Positions 1 through 6,192 of a stretch of 6,313 nucleotides of DNA are shown in pieces. Positions within the stretch are counted from its first letter, which is position 1. Each line of letters begins with the position of its first letter. Origin of the DNA: CAVTHK01 sp964552235 (GTDB lineage: Bacteria > Spirochaetota > Spirochaetia > SZUA-6 > CAVTHK01); assembly GCA_964552235.1 (NCBI GenBank), contig CAZKGO010000179.1, positions 1 to 6,313 on the forward strand, in the 5' to 3' direction. The position numbers were made by a program, and so were the translations under genes. Below the pieces are notes generated by a model. The model saw only the letters and a list, made by a program, of their open reading frames with translations, was not told the origin of the DNA and made no database searches.

Positions 1-225
1 GCGGGCCCCGGCAGCGGGCGCTTGCGCGCAGGCGCCCTGGCCCTCGCGCGCCGATATGGGCAGTTGCTCTTCCACTCGCCCTCAGGCGAACTGCCGGCGC
101 GCAATCCGCAGCCGGAGCCGGCGGACGACGCTGTCGGCTGGATGCAGGAATGGGCGGATGCGCGGGGCCTGGAGCTGGGCCCCGAGACCAACTTCCCGCA
201 GTGGGACAACAGCAGGCCGGACTAG
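1..225 (+). CDS. 3' end of an unrecognised protein gene, probably cut short by an in-frame TAG
   Basis: The frame is open from the first base of the window, so the 5' end lies outside it. The 74 visible codons look truly coding: only about nine end in A or T. The product is soluble, with no membrane segment, and carries an acidic Trp-containing stretch (WMQEWADARGLELGPETNFP) followed by WDNSRPD. I do not recognise the family. After the TAG at 223-225 the same frame continues for ten codons (DLAISGVLDP), all ending in G or C, to a TGA at 256-258. One base change in the TAG (to TAC or TAT) would give a smooth C-terminus SRPDYDLAISGVLDP. The TAG may therefore be a nonsense mutation, a sequence error or simply the true stop. 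The gene is convergent with the TPR gene downstream. Confidence 0.45.
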   Translation, partial: AGPGSGRLRAGALALARRYGQLLFHSPSGELPARNPQPEPADDAVGWMQEWADARGLELGPETNFPQWDNSRPD

Positions 226-259
226 GACCTGGCGATCAGCGGCGTGCTGGACCCGTGAG

Positions 260-285
260 GGCCGCCGAGACAGGCCGCGGCGGCC
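260..285. terminator. GC-rich hairpin between convergent genes
   Basis: GGCCGCCG at 260-267 pairs perfectly with CGGCGGCC at 278-285, leaving a 10-nt loop. It starts 2 nt after the TGA at 256-258 and lies in the gap between a plus-strand gene end and the minus-strand TPR gene stop at 362. No T-run follows on either strand, so it is not a classical intrinsic terminator. It could still stall polymerase from both sides or protect 3' ends. In DNA this rich in G+C, an 8-bp stem could also arise by chance. The remaining 286-361 stretch shows nothing else I can name. Confidence 0.3.
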
Positions 286-361
286 TGAAGCTGCGCACGA
301 AGCCGGAGCGCACCGCCGGGCCCCCAGCCGTTCGCCGTCGCGCAGGCCGCTGCCGCGCCGG

Positions 362-2263
362 CTATCGCTCGCCGGCCCTGTACCTGCGGGCGTTCTCGAA
401 AAAACGCTGTGCAAAGACCGGCTGCCCCGCCTTCTCGTAGGCCCGCGCCAGGTTGTGGTGGACCCGCCAGTCGCGAGGCGCAGACGCGAGCAGGCGGCGG
501 AGGGTCGCCTGGGCGCGCTCGTAGTCCTTGACCTTGATGTACTGCACGCCGAGGGGCAGCAGCACCTCCGGGTGTCCCTTGAAGTAGGGGTCAGCCTTTT
601 CCAGGAGCGAGATGGCGACCCGGTGGCTGCGCATGCGGTCGAGCGAGCGCACGAGGGCGCGCAGCAGCACGAGGGAGCCCGGCCGTTCGCGCAGCAGCTC
701 GCGGTACAGCACCGCGGCGTCGCGATAGCGGCCGGCCATGAGGTAGCAGTTGGCGAGCGCCTCGCGCAACGGCCGGCTGTCGCGCCGCCGGGGCAGCAGG
801 AGCAGCAGCTCCCGCGCGGCCTCGTCCCAGAGGCGGCGGCTGCTGAGGTGGTCGGCAAAGCGGCGGCGCACCCTGCTGTCGCCGGGAAAGCGGTCGAGAT
901 AGCGGCGATAGGCGGTCCCCAGCTCCTCGGCCTGCCCCAGGGCCTCGCGGGCCTGGACCAGCAGGGCGAGGGCTTCGCCGTGGCCGGGCTCGACCTTGAG
1001 TGTGCGCTCGAGCCAGCCGACGGCCAGGTCCTGGAGGCCGGTGTCCAGGTAGGCCCGGCCGAGGGCGGTCATGAGATTGGCGTCGGGGCCGCTCTCGTGG
1101 ATCGCCTGGCGCAGGTCGTCGACCAGCCGGCTGCCCGCCTTTTCCGTGGCAGAGCGGGCCAGGGCCCTGAAGTAGCGCCCCGTGCGGTCGCCCGGGTTCA
1201 GGTGCTCGATGCGGCTGGCCACGCGCAGCAGCTCCTCGTGCTCGCCGAGCTCCCACAGGGCAAGGGCGAGGCCGTAGGAGGTCTCCAGGCGCGCGGCCCC
1301 GTGCTGGAGCGCCCGCTCGAAGTGGTTGCGGGCCCGCCCCGGTTCGCCGAGCGACAGGTAGGAGCCGGCGACCAGGGAGTGCATCTCCGCGTCGTGGTAG
1401 TCGGCCCGCAGGGCGAGCTTACCCGCTCGCAGCGCCTCCCGGAAACGCCGGTTCTTGAAGAAACCGAGGGCAGCCACGCGCGGCAGGGCGTCCGGGTTCT
1501 CCGTGACCGCCCGGCCTATGGCCGCCTCGTCGCCGATCACGGCGGAGAGGCGCTGGAGGCCCGCCATCTCGGGGCGGCCGGCGCGCAGGGCTGCGAGGGC
1601 CGCGAGCATGGGCAGCACGGGGTCGTCGGGCGCAAGGGCGCAGGCCCGGTCGTAGTGCTGGAGGGCGAGCCGCGGCTGCCCGGCCTCGCGGTAAATCCTG
1701 CCGAGGTACACGTGGGCGAGCAGGTTGTCGGGCCTGCGCTCGAGCACGAACCTGAAGATCGGCTCGGCCTCCGCGACGCCGCCGCGCCTGCAAGCCCGGA
1801 TGCCCTTGATCACCAGCGCTCCCAGGTACCCGTTGGCAATGCGCTCGTTGTCCGGGGCGAGCTCGACGGCGCGCTCCAGATGCGCGAGGGCCGCCGTGGT
1901 TCGGTGCAGGCGCAGCAGCGAGAGGCCGAGGAGGCTCTCGGCCGGGGCAAACCCAGGCTGGGCAGCCACGACTTCGGCCAGCAGGCCGGCGGCTCGGGCG
2001 TTGCGGCCGAGGGCGAGGCAGGTCCGGGCCAGGAAGAACCGGCCGGGAACCGAGTCCGGGGCCGTCCTAAGGTAGCTCTCGAGGACCTGCAGCGCCCGCG
2101 GCAGCTCCCCGAGGGAGTGGTAGGCCCGGCCCAGGTACAGCAGGGCCTGGGGGTGGCGGTCGCTGCCGGCGGCGACCTCGCTCAGGAGGTCGGCCGCGGC
2201 CCGGTAGTCGCGGCTCCGCCCGGCCTCGAGGGCCCGGGCGAAGAGCTTGTCGTAGTCCCTGAT
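362..2263 (-). CDS. Tetratricopeptide-repeat (TPR) protein, cytosolic scaffold of unknown role
   Basis: The product is about 633 residues if translation starts at the ATC at 2263-2261. It is built almost end to end from roughly 34-residue helix-turn-helix units of TPR type: a small residue and Tyr/Leu in helix A, LG..Y...G at the turn, A.....A in helix B and a closing Pro. Clear units start near residues 3, 39, 73 and 107, with further ones through the middle. The last (LARAYEKAGQPVFAQRFFEN) lies almost at the C-terminus. There is no signal peptide, lipobox, membrane segment or catalytic domain, so a cytosolic protein-protein interaction role is inferred. The partner is unknown. The frame extends upstream to TTG (2326) and GTG (2377). 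Those starts would add a basic, non-TPR extension, lack a good ribosome site, and GTG would overlap purB. The TPR pattern begins directly after the ATC, which has AGGAG 6 nt ahead. The gene is divergent from purB and ends with TAG at 362-364. Confidence 0.85.
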   Translation of the reverse strand: MRDYDKLFARALEAGRSRDYRAAADLLSEVAAGSDRHPQALLYLGRAYHSLGELPRALQVLESYLRTAPDSVPGRFFLARTCLALGRNARAAGLLAEVVAAQPGFAPAESLLGLSLLRLHRTTAALAHLERAVELAPDNERIANGYLGALVIKGIRACRRGGVAEAEPIFRFVLERRPDNLLAHVYLGRIYREAGQPRLALQHYDRACALAPDDPVLPMLAALAALRAGRPEMAGLQRLSAVIGDEAAIGRAVTENPDALPRVAALGFFKNRRFREALRAGKLALRADYHDAEMHSLVAGSYLSLGEPGRARNHFERALQHGAARLETSYGLALALWELGEHEELLRVASRIEHLNPGDRTGRYFRALARSATEKAGSRLVDDLRQAIHESGPDANLMTALGRAYLDTGLQDLAVGWLERTLKVEPGHGEALALLVQAREALGQAEELGTAYRRYLDRFPGDSRVRRRFADHLSSRRLWDEAARELLLLLPRRRDSRPLREALANCYLMAGRYRDAAVLYRELLRERPGSLVLLRALVRSLDRMRSHRVAISLLEKADPYFKGHPEVLLPLGVQYIKVKDYERAQATLRRLLASAPRDWRVHHNLARAYEKAGQPVFAQRFFENARRYRAGER

Positions 2264-2269
2264 GGTCGG

Positions 2270-2274
2270 CTCCT
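2270..2274 (-). promoter_or_regulatory. Shine-Dalgarno site AGGAG of the TPR gene
   Basis: On the minus strand the bases read AGGAG, then a 6-nt spacer CCGACC, then ATC in the TPR frame. This is the only good ribosome-binding match near the start of the protein. There is no in-frame ATG, GTG or TTG at suitable distance behind it, so it decides in favour of a noncanonical ATC start, or suggests that an ATG was lost or misread. Confidence 0.5.
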
Positions 2275-2281
2275 CGCGTCG

Positions 2282-2287
2282 AGTATA
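2282..2287 (-). promoter_or_regulatory. Candidate -10 box (TATACT) for the TPR gene
   Basis: Minus-strand TATACT matches the sigma70 -10 consensus at five of six positions and stands out in very GC-rich DNA. A transcript would start near 2275, just before the AGGAG, giving a very short leader. No good -35 is seen 16-18 nt upstream (AAGCAA at best), so the promoter would be weak or activator-dependent. It could also be chance. Confidence 0.35.
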
Positions 2288-2308
2288 CCCCCTGAGGCCG
2301 CGGGTTGC

Positions 2309-2335
2309 TTTACACTTTCCCCGCAATGCTCTACT
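2309..2335 (+). promoter_or_regulatory. Candidate promoter of the purB-guaA-FHA operon
   Basis: TTTACA at 2309-2314 matches the -35 consensus at five of six positions and sits in GCTTTACACTTT, the same string as around the -35 of the E. coli lac promoter. An extended -10, TGCTCTACT (2327-2335), follows; the hexamer TCTACT matches TATAAT at four of six. The spacer is 15 nt, shorter than ideal, which the TG motif may offset. Transcription would begin near 2341-2343, at or just before the purB ATG at 2344. An alternative -35, TTGCTT at 2305-2310, gives a 19-nt spacer. Confidence 0.4.
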
Positions 2336-2343
2336 AGTGGCGC

Positions 2344-3801
2344 ATGCCCACGCGGGACATATTCGCGAACATCTCACCGCTTGATCACCGCTACCTGCTG
2401 GCCAACCGAGAGCTCTTCGAGCGGCTGGCCGCCGACCTGAGCGAGAACGGCCGGGTGCGCGCCTGTGTGCGCGTCGAGATGGCGCTGCTGCGCGCCCTCA
2501 TCGACCAGGATCCGTCGATCGCGGACCGCGAAGCGCTGGCCCGTTCCCTCGCCGCCCTCGAGCGCGACGGCATCAGCCCCGAAGAGGTCAACGCCGAAGA
2601 GGAAAAGACCCGCCACGACCTGCGCGCCCTCGTGAACGTGCTCAAGCGCAAGGTGCCGCCCGCGGTGCGGCCGCTGGTCCACCTCGGGGCCACCTCCTAC
2701 GACATCCGCGACACCGCCGCCGCCCTGCAGGTGCGCGCGGCGCTGCGCGAGGCGATCCTGCCGCTGCTGCTGCGCCTGGAGCGGACGCTCATCGACCTGG
2801 CCCGCCGCGAGGCCGCCACGCCGCAGGTCGGCCGCACCCACGGGCAGTTCGCCGTGCCGATCACCTTTGGCTTTGCCGTGGCCGAGTACGTCTCGCGGCT
2901 CGGCAAGTCGATCGAGCGCCTGGAGGCGCGCTCCTGCGACCTGCGCGGCAAGCTGGCAGGTGCGGTGGGCGCGTACAACGCCACGGCCCTCCTGGTGCGC
3001 GACCCGAGGGCCTTCGAGGCCGAGGTGCTCGCGCGGCTGGGCCTCGCGGCCTCGGACCACTCGACGCAGATCGTGGAGCCCGAGCACCTGCTGCAGGTGC
3101 TGCTGGAGATGAACACCGCCTTCGGGATCATGGCGAACCTCGCCGACGACCTGCGCAGCCTCCAGCGCTCGGAGATCGACGAGGTGCGCGAAGGGGTCTC
3201 GGAGACCCAGGTCGGCTCCTCGACGATGCCGCAGAAGCGCAACCCCTGGAACAGCGAGCACGTCAAGAGCCTCTGGAAGGCCTTCGCCCCCCGGGTCGTG
3301 ACCTTCTTCATGGACCAGGTGTCGGAGCACCAGCGCGACCTCACCAACTCGGCCTCTTCGCGGTTCGTGGCCGAGTACCTGGCGGGCTTCGCTGCCGCTG
3401 CCAACCGCCTGCTCGCCGTCCTCTCCTCTCTGGAGGTGGTGCGCGAGCGGATGGCGGCCAACCTCGAGGCCGCCGGCGACAACGTCCTCGCCGAGGCGGC
3501 CTACATCCTCCTGGCGGCGTCGGGGGAGAGCGAGGCCCACGAGGTGCTGCGGCAGGCCGCCCGCGAGGCCGCGGCGAAAGGGCAGCGGCTGGCGGAGGTG
3601 CTGCGCGCCCGGCCGGACGTCTGGCAGCGGCTGCGCACGGCCCTTTCCCAGCGGGGCGCCCTGGACGCGGAGCAGTTCTTTGCCCGGCCGGCCGCCTGTT
3701 CGGGACTTGCTCAGCAGGTAGCGGTCGACACGGCTGACCGCGAAGAGCGCAGGATGGCAGCGGTGGAGGCGCGGCTTTCCGGCGGGGGCGGGCGGCCATG
3801 A
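2344..3801 (+). CDS. purB: Adenylosuccinate lyase
   Basis: This 485-residue member of the aspartase/fumarase superfamily catalyses two fumarate-releasing eliminations: SAICAR to AICAR in de novo purine synthesis, and adenylosuccinate to AMP. It works as a cytosolic homotetramer. Visible landmarks are NISPLDHRY near residue 9, HLGATSYDIRDTAAA with His113, GRTHGQ with the expected catalytic His166, the mobile signature loop GSSTMPQKRNP at 291-301 (catalytic Ser in 292-293), HQRDLTNSASSRF, and a C-terminal domain ending with a SGLAQQV segment typical of the family. The length is slightly above the usual 430-460. The ATG at 2344 is forced, because an in-frame TAG lies at 2335-2337 and conserved sequence begins within ten codons. 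No Shine-Dalgarno precedes it. HLGATS resembles the human enzyme, while the signature loop is standard. Its TGA overlaps the guaA ATG. Argininosuccinate lyase is unlikely, given the C-terminal domain and the guaA neighbour. Confidence 0.93.
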   Translation: MPTRDIFANISPLDHRYLLANRELFERLAADLSENGRVRACVRVEMALLRALIDQDPSIADREALARSLAALERDGISPEEVNAEEEKTRHDLRALVNVLKRKVPPAVRPLVHLGATSYDIRDTAAALQVRAALREAILPLLLRLERTLIDLARREAATPQVGRTHGQFAVPITFGFAVAEYVSRLGKSIERLEARSCDLRGKLAGAVGAYNATALLVRDPRAFEAEVLARLGLAASDHSTQIVEPEHLLQVLLEMNTAFGIMANLADDLRSLQRSEIDEVREGVSETQVGSSTMPQKRNPWNSEHVKSLWKAFAPRVVTFFMDQVSEHQRDLTNSASSRFVAEYLAGFAAAANRLLAVLSSLEVVRERMAANLEAAGDNVLAEAAYILLAASGESEAHEVLRQAAREAAAKGQRLAEVLRARPDVWQRLRTALSQRGALDAEQFFARPAACSGLAQQVAVDTADREERRMAAVEARLSGGGGRP

Positions 3802-5636
3802 CGATCGAGAAAGTGGCAGTCCTCGACTGCGGGGGGCAGTACACCAAGGTGATCGACCGGCGGGTGCGCGAGCTGGCCGTGCGCAGCGACATCTTTCCGC
3901 TCGGAGTCGGCGTTGGCGACCTCAGGGGCTATCGGGGCGTGATCCTGTCGGGAGGGCCCGCCAGCGTGTGGGCCGATGACAGCCCCCGTTACGATCCCGG
4001 CCTGTTCGACCTGCCGGTGCCCTTTCTCGGCATCTGCTACGGGATGCAGCTCATCAACCAGCACTTCGGCGGCGTGGTCAGGAGCACCGGCGGGCGCGAG
4101 TACGGCGAGACGGCTGTGGAGGTCGACCCCGACTGCCCGCTGTTCGCGGGCTTGGAGCCGATGCAGCGCGTGCTGATGAGCCATGGCGACTCGGTCGAGC
4201 GGCTCGCCGAGGGCTTCCGCGTGGCCGGCCGCTCGCGGGACGTGGTGGCGGCCATCTGGCACGGCGAGCGGCCGATCTACGGCGTGCAGTTCCACCCGGA
4301 GGTGGACCTCACCGAGCACGGCCGCGCGATGCTCGGCAGCTTTGTCTACCGCATCTGCGGGCTGCGGGGCACCTACGCGATGGAGGACCGCATCCGGGCA
4401 TCGCTGCAGATGATCCGTTCGCGGGTTGGCCGCGGCCGCGTGGTGGTCCTGGTCAGCGGCGGGGTGGATTCGGCGGTGACGGCCGCCCTGCTGCTCAAGG
4501 CGCTGGAGCCCGAGCAGGTGCACGCGATCCACGTCGATCACGGCCTGATGCGCAAGGACGAGAGCGACCTGGTCTGCGAGAACCTGGCCCGCCTCGGCCT
4601 CGGCAACCTGGTGCGCCTCAACGCCTGGGACGAGTTCTACGGCACCCCGGTGGCCGAGGGCGACCGTGTGATCGGGCCCCTCTCGCGCACCACCGACCCG
4701 GAGGAGAAGCGGCGCATCATCGGCACGCTCTTCGTGCAGGTGGTGGACCGGGCCGCCCGGGAGCTGGGCCTCGGCAGCGACGTCTTTCTGGCCCAGGGCA
4801 CGCTGCGGCCCGACCTGATCGAGAGCGGCAACCCGGACGTGAGCGGGTACGCGAACAGGATCAAGACCCACCACAACGACGTCGACCTGATCCGCGAGGC
4901 GCGCGCCCGCGGGCGGGTGATCGAGACCAACTGGGACTGGCACAAGGACGAAGTCCGCGACGTGGCGCGCAGGCTCGGCATCGACGAGCGCATCGCCTCG
5001 CGGCAGCCGTTTCCCGGCCCCGGGCTCGCCATACGGATGATCTGCACCGACGCACGCGACCGGGTCTCGCCCGAGCAGGCGCGGCGGTTCTCCGAGTGGA
5101 CGGCGGGCACCGGCTTCGAGGGACGGGTCGTGCCGCTGCGCACCGTCGGGGTCCAGGGCGACAACCGCAGCTACCGATACCTCGCGCTGCTGGCCCACAC
5201 GCAGCGGCCTGACTGGGAGACGCTGGCGCGGCTGGGCGCTGAGATCCCGAACCGCCTCGACTTCGTCAACCGAATCGCCTACGTGATCGACGGCAGCCTG
5301 GCCGGCGCCGAGGTGTTCCCGGCGCTGCTGTCCAGGCCGGCGCTCGACCTCCTGCGCGAGGCCGACGCTGTCGTCCGCGCCGAACTCGATCGGCCGCCGG
5401 TGAGCCAGACCTTTCCCGTCCTGCTGCCCTTTGGCCACGACGGGCGCTTTTCCGTGGCGCTGCGCGCTGTGATCACCCACGACTACATGACCGGCAGGCC
5501 CGCCTGGGTCGGCCGCGACCTGGAGCCGGCGGCCCTTGATCGGGTGGCCGCGCGGCTGCGCAGGGCGGTTCCGCAGATCGACCTGATTCTCTACGACGTG
5601 ACCGGAAAACCGCCGGCCACGGTCGAGTGGGAGTAG
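3798..5636 (+). CDS. guaA: GMP synthase (glutamine-hydrolysing), long eukaryote-like form
   Basis: The enzyme converts XMP, glutamine and ATP to GMP, the last step of the guanine branch. The class I glutamine amidotransferase domain (about 1-190) has the triad Cys80 (GICYG), His166 and Glu168 (QFHPE). The ATP pyrophosphatase domain follows, with P-loop SGGVDS at 220-225, then LRPDLIES, IKTHHND and PFPGPGLAIR. The C-terminal dimerisation domain contains VGVQGDNRSY and ends KPPATVEWE. At 612 residues it is about 90 longer than the usual bacterial enzyme. The extra part lies in the C-terminal domain, where PDWETLARLGAEIP, VSQTFPVLLPF and ITHDYMTG resemble human GMPS. All catalytic motifs are intact. 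The start ATG overlaps the purB stop as ATGA, with only G-rich sequence ahead, so translation is probably coupled to purB. Confidence 0.96.
   Translation: MTIEKVAVLDCGGQYTKVIDRRVRELAVRSDIFPLGVGVGDLRGYRGVILSGGPASVWADDSPRYDPGLFDLPVPFLGICYGMQLINQHFGGVVRSTGGREYGETAVEVDPDCPLFAGLEPMQRVLMSHGDSVERLAEGFRVAGRSRDVVAAIWHGERPIYGVQFHPEVDLTEHGRAMLGSFVYRICGLRGTYAMEDRIRASLQMIRSRVGRGRVVVLVSGGVDSAVTAALLLKALEPEQVHAIHVDHGLMRKDESDLVCENLARLGLGNLVRLNAWDEFYGTPVAEGDRVIGPLSRTTDPEEKRRIIGTLFVQVVDRAARELGLGSDVFLAQGTLRPDLIESGNPDVSGYANRIKTHHNDVDLIREARARGRVIETNWDWHKDEVRDVARRLGIDERIASRQPFPGPGLAIRMICTDARDRVSPEQARRFSEWTAGTGFEGRVVPLRTVGVQGDNRSYRYLALLAHTQRPDWETLARLGAEIPNRLDFVNRIAYVIDGSLAGAEVFPALLSRPALDLLREADAVVRAELDRPPVSQTFPVLLPFGHDGRFSVALRAVITHDYMTGRPAWVGRDLEPAALDRVAARLRRAVPQIDLILYDVTGKPPATVEWE
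5629..5633 (+). promoter_or_regulatory. Ribosome-binding site GGGAG for the FHA gene
   Basis: GGGAG inside the last codons of guaA lies 5 nt ahead of the ATG at 5639. It favours that ATG over the in-frame GTG at 5627, which has no comparable site. It also implies that ribosomes finishing guaA can restart on the next gene. Confidence 0.55.
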
Positions 5637-5638
5637 CC

Positions 5639-6034
5639 ATGGGGCAGCCGCAGGAGCAGGCGCAGCAACAGACGGTGGTTCAGAAGGATGCCCGCAAGAC
5701 GGGACCAGCGGGCATCCTGGGCAGCCGGGGCGTGCTGGTGGTGCTTTCGGGCGGCCTGTTCGGCAGGTCGGCCGTGATCGAGGGCGCTTCGGTCGTCGTG
5801 GGCAGGCAGGGCGACTGCGATTTCGCCCTCGCCGATCCGATGATGAGCCGCCGGCACTTCCGGGTCGGAATCGAGGAAGGCGATTTCTACGTCGAGGATC
5901 TGGGCTCGACCAACGGCACGACCCTGAACGCGAAGAAGCTCGAGAGAAGAACGCGCCTCATGTACGGCGACCGGATCGTCGCGGGGGACACGGTCCTTCG
6001 TTTTTTTATCGAGGAGGAGCTGGAGAGGAAGTAG
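5639..6034 (+). CDS. Small FHA-domain protein
   Basis: This is a 131-residue cytosolic protein with one forkhead-associated (FHA) domain, a phosphothreonine-binding fold. The N-terminal tail (about 1-30) is Gln-rich, with Thr12 in QQQTVVQ and Thr21. The domain (about 31-124) keeps the expected residues: GR at 55-56, SRRH at 70-73, DLGSTNGT at 87-94 and Asn97, followed by YGDRI.AGD. Ser70, Arg71, Ser90, Thr91 and Asn92 correspond to the usual phosphopeptide-contact loops, so binding is probably intact. A lone FHA domain with a short Thr-bearing tail resembles the layout of GarA/OdhI-type metabolic switches, where a kinase phosphorylates the tail. That parallel is inference, and no kinase lies in view. 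The gene starts 2 nt after guaA and is probably co-translated with it; motA follows 158 bp later. A T7 tract lies at 6001-6007 near its 3' end. Confidence 0.88.
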   Translation: MGQPQEQAQQQTVVQKDARKTGPAGILGSRGVLVVLSGGLFGRSAVIEGASVVVGRQGDCDFALADPMMSRRHFRVGIEEGDFYVEDLGSTNGTTLNAKKLERRTRLMYGDRIVAGDTVLRFFIEEELERK

Positions 6035-6045
6035 GGCGGCAGGCT

Positions 6046-6070
6046 ATCGGAGGCGGCCGCTCGTTCCGAT
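6046..6070 (+). other. Inverted repeat downstream of the FHA gene
   Basis: ATCGGA at 6046-6051 and TCCGAT at 6065-6070 are exact inverted arms around a 13-nt loop holding the palindrome GCGGCCGC (6053-6060). It begins 11 nt after the FHA stop and has no T-run. It could be an mRNA 3' hairpin or a protein-binding site. The arms are short, so chance is possible. Confidence 0.25.
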
Positions 6071-6091
6071 GGGATAAATGAGGGGGGAGGG

Positions 6092-6116
6092 CGGCCCGCG
6101 GTGTATTTTCGGGCCG
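6092..6116 (+). terminator. Possible terminator after the purB-guaA-FHA operon
   Basis: CGGCCCG (6092-6098) pairs with CGGGCCG (6110-6116) across an 11-nt loop, and TTTC follows directly. The stem is GC-rich but the T-run is short and the loop large, so termination would be partial at best. The position, between the FHA stop and the motA start, suits an operon boundary. Confidence 0.35.
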
Positions 6117-6142
6117 TTTCGCACCGCCTCTGCATGGTCGCG

Positions 6143-6151
6143 TGGTAGATT
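6143..6151 (+). promoter_or_regulatory. Candidate extended -10 upstream of motA
   Basis: TGGTAGATT has the TGn extension and a hexamer, TAGATT, matching the -10 consensus at four of six positions. It would start transcription near 6158, about 35 nt before the motA ATG. No good -35 is visible, and I found no convincing sigma28 or sigma54 flagellar promoter in the gap. Confidence 0.25.
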
Positions 6152-6192
6152 CGAGGTCGTCGGTGGAAATTCGGAGCTGAGAGCGCACGAGT

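Noticed and set aside
357..376. Repeated GCCGGC hexamers near the 3' end of the TPR gene
   Set aside because: Two copies of a short GC palindrome partly within coding sequence are not meaningful in this composition.
2264..2377. Upstream GTG (2377) or TTG (2326) as the start of the TPR protein
   Set aside because: These are possible but less favoured: no ribosome site, a basic non-repeat extension, and overlap with the purB start or promoter. They are kept as alternatives to the ATC start.
56..2440. A 794-codon open frame on the plus strand opposite the TPR gene
   Set aside because: It is the antisense shadow of the TPR gene in GC-rich DNA. The translation is low-complexity (rich in G, A, V, E, Q, H), has no recognisable domain and runs into purB.
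2374..3540. A 388-codon open frame on the minus strand opposite purB
   Set aside because: It is antisense to a clear PurB, and its biased composition comes from the high third-base GC of the true gene.
3711..5480. A 589-codon open frame on the minus strand opposite guaA
   Set aside because: guaA on the other strand has every family motif intact. The antisense product is compositionally odd (Asp, His, Val, Gln rich) and matches nothing I recognise.
5627..5638. GTG at 5627 as the FHA gene start
   Set aside because: It would add four residues and overlap guaA. The ATG at 5639 has GGGAG at good spacing.
6053..6060. GCGGCCGC palindrome
   Set aside because: It is an 8-bp palindrome expected by chance in GC-rich DNA. 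Alone it gives no evidence of a binding site.
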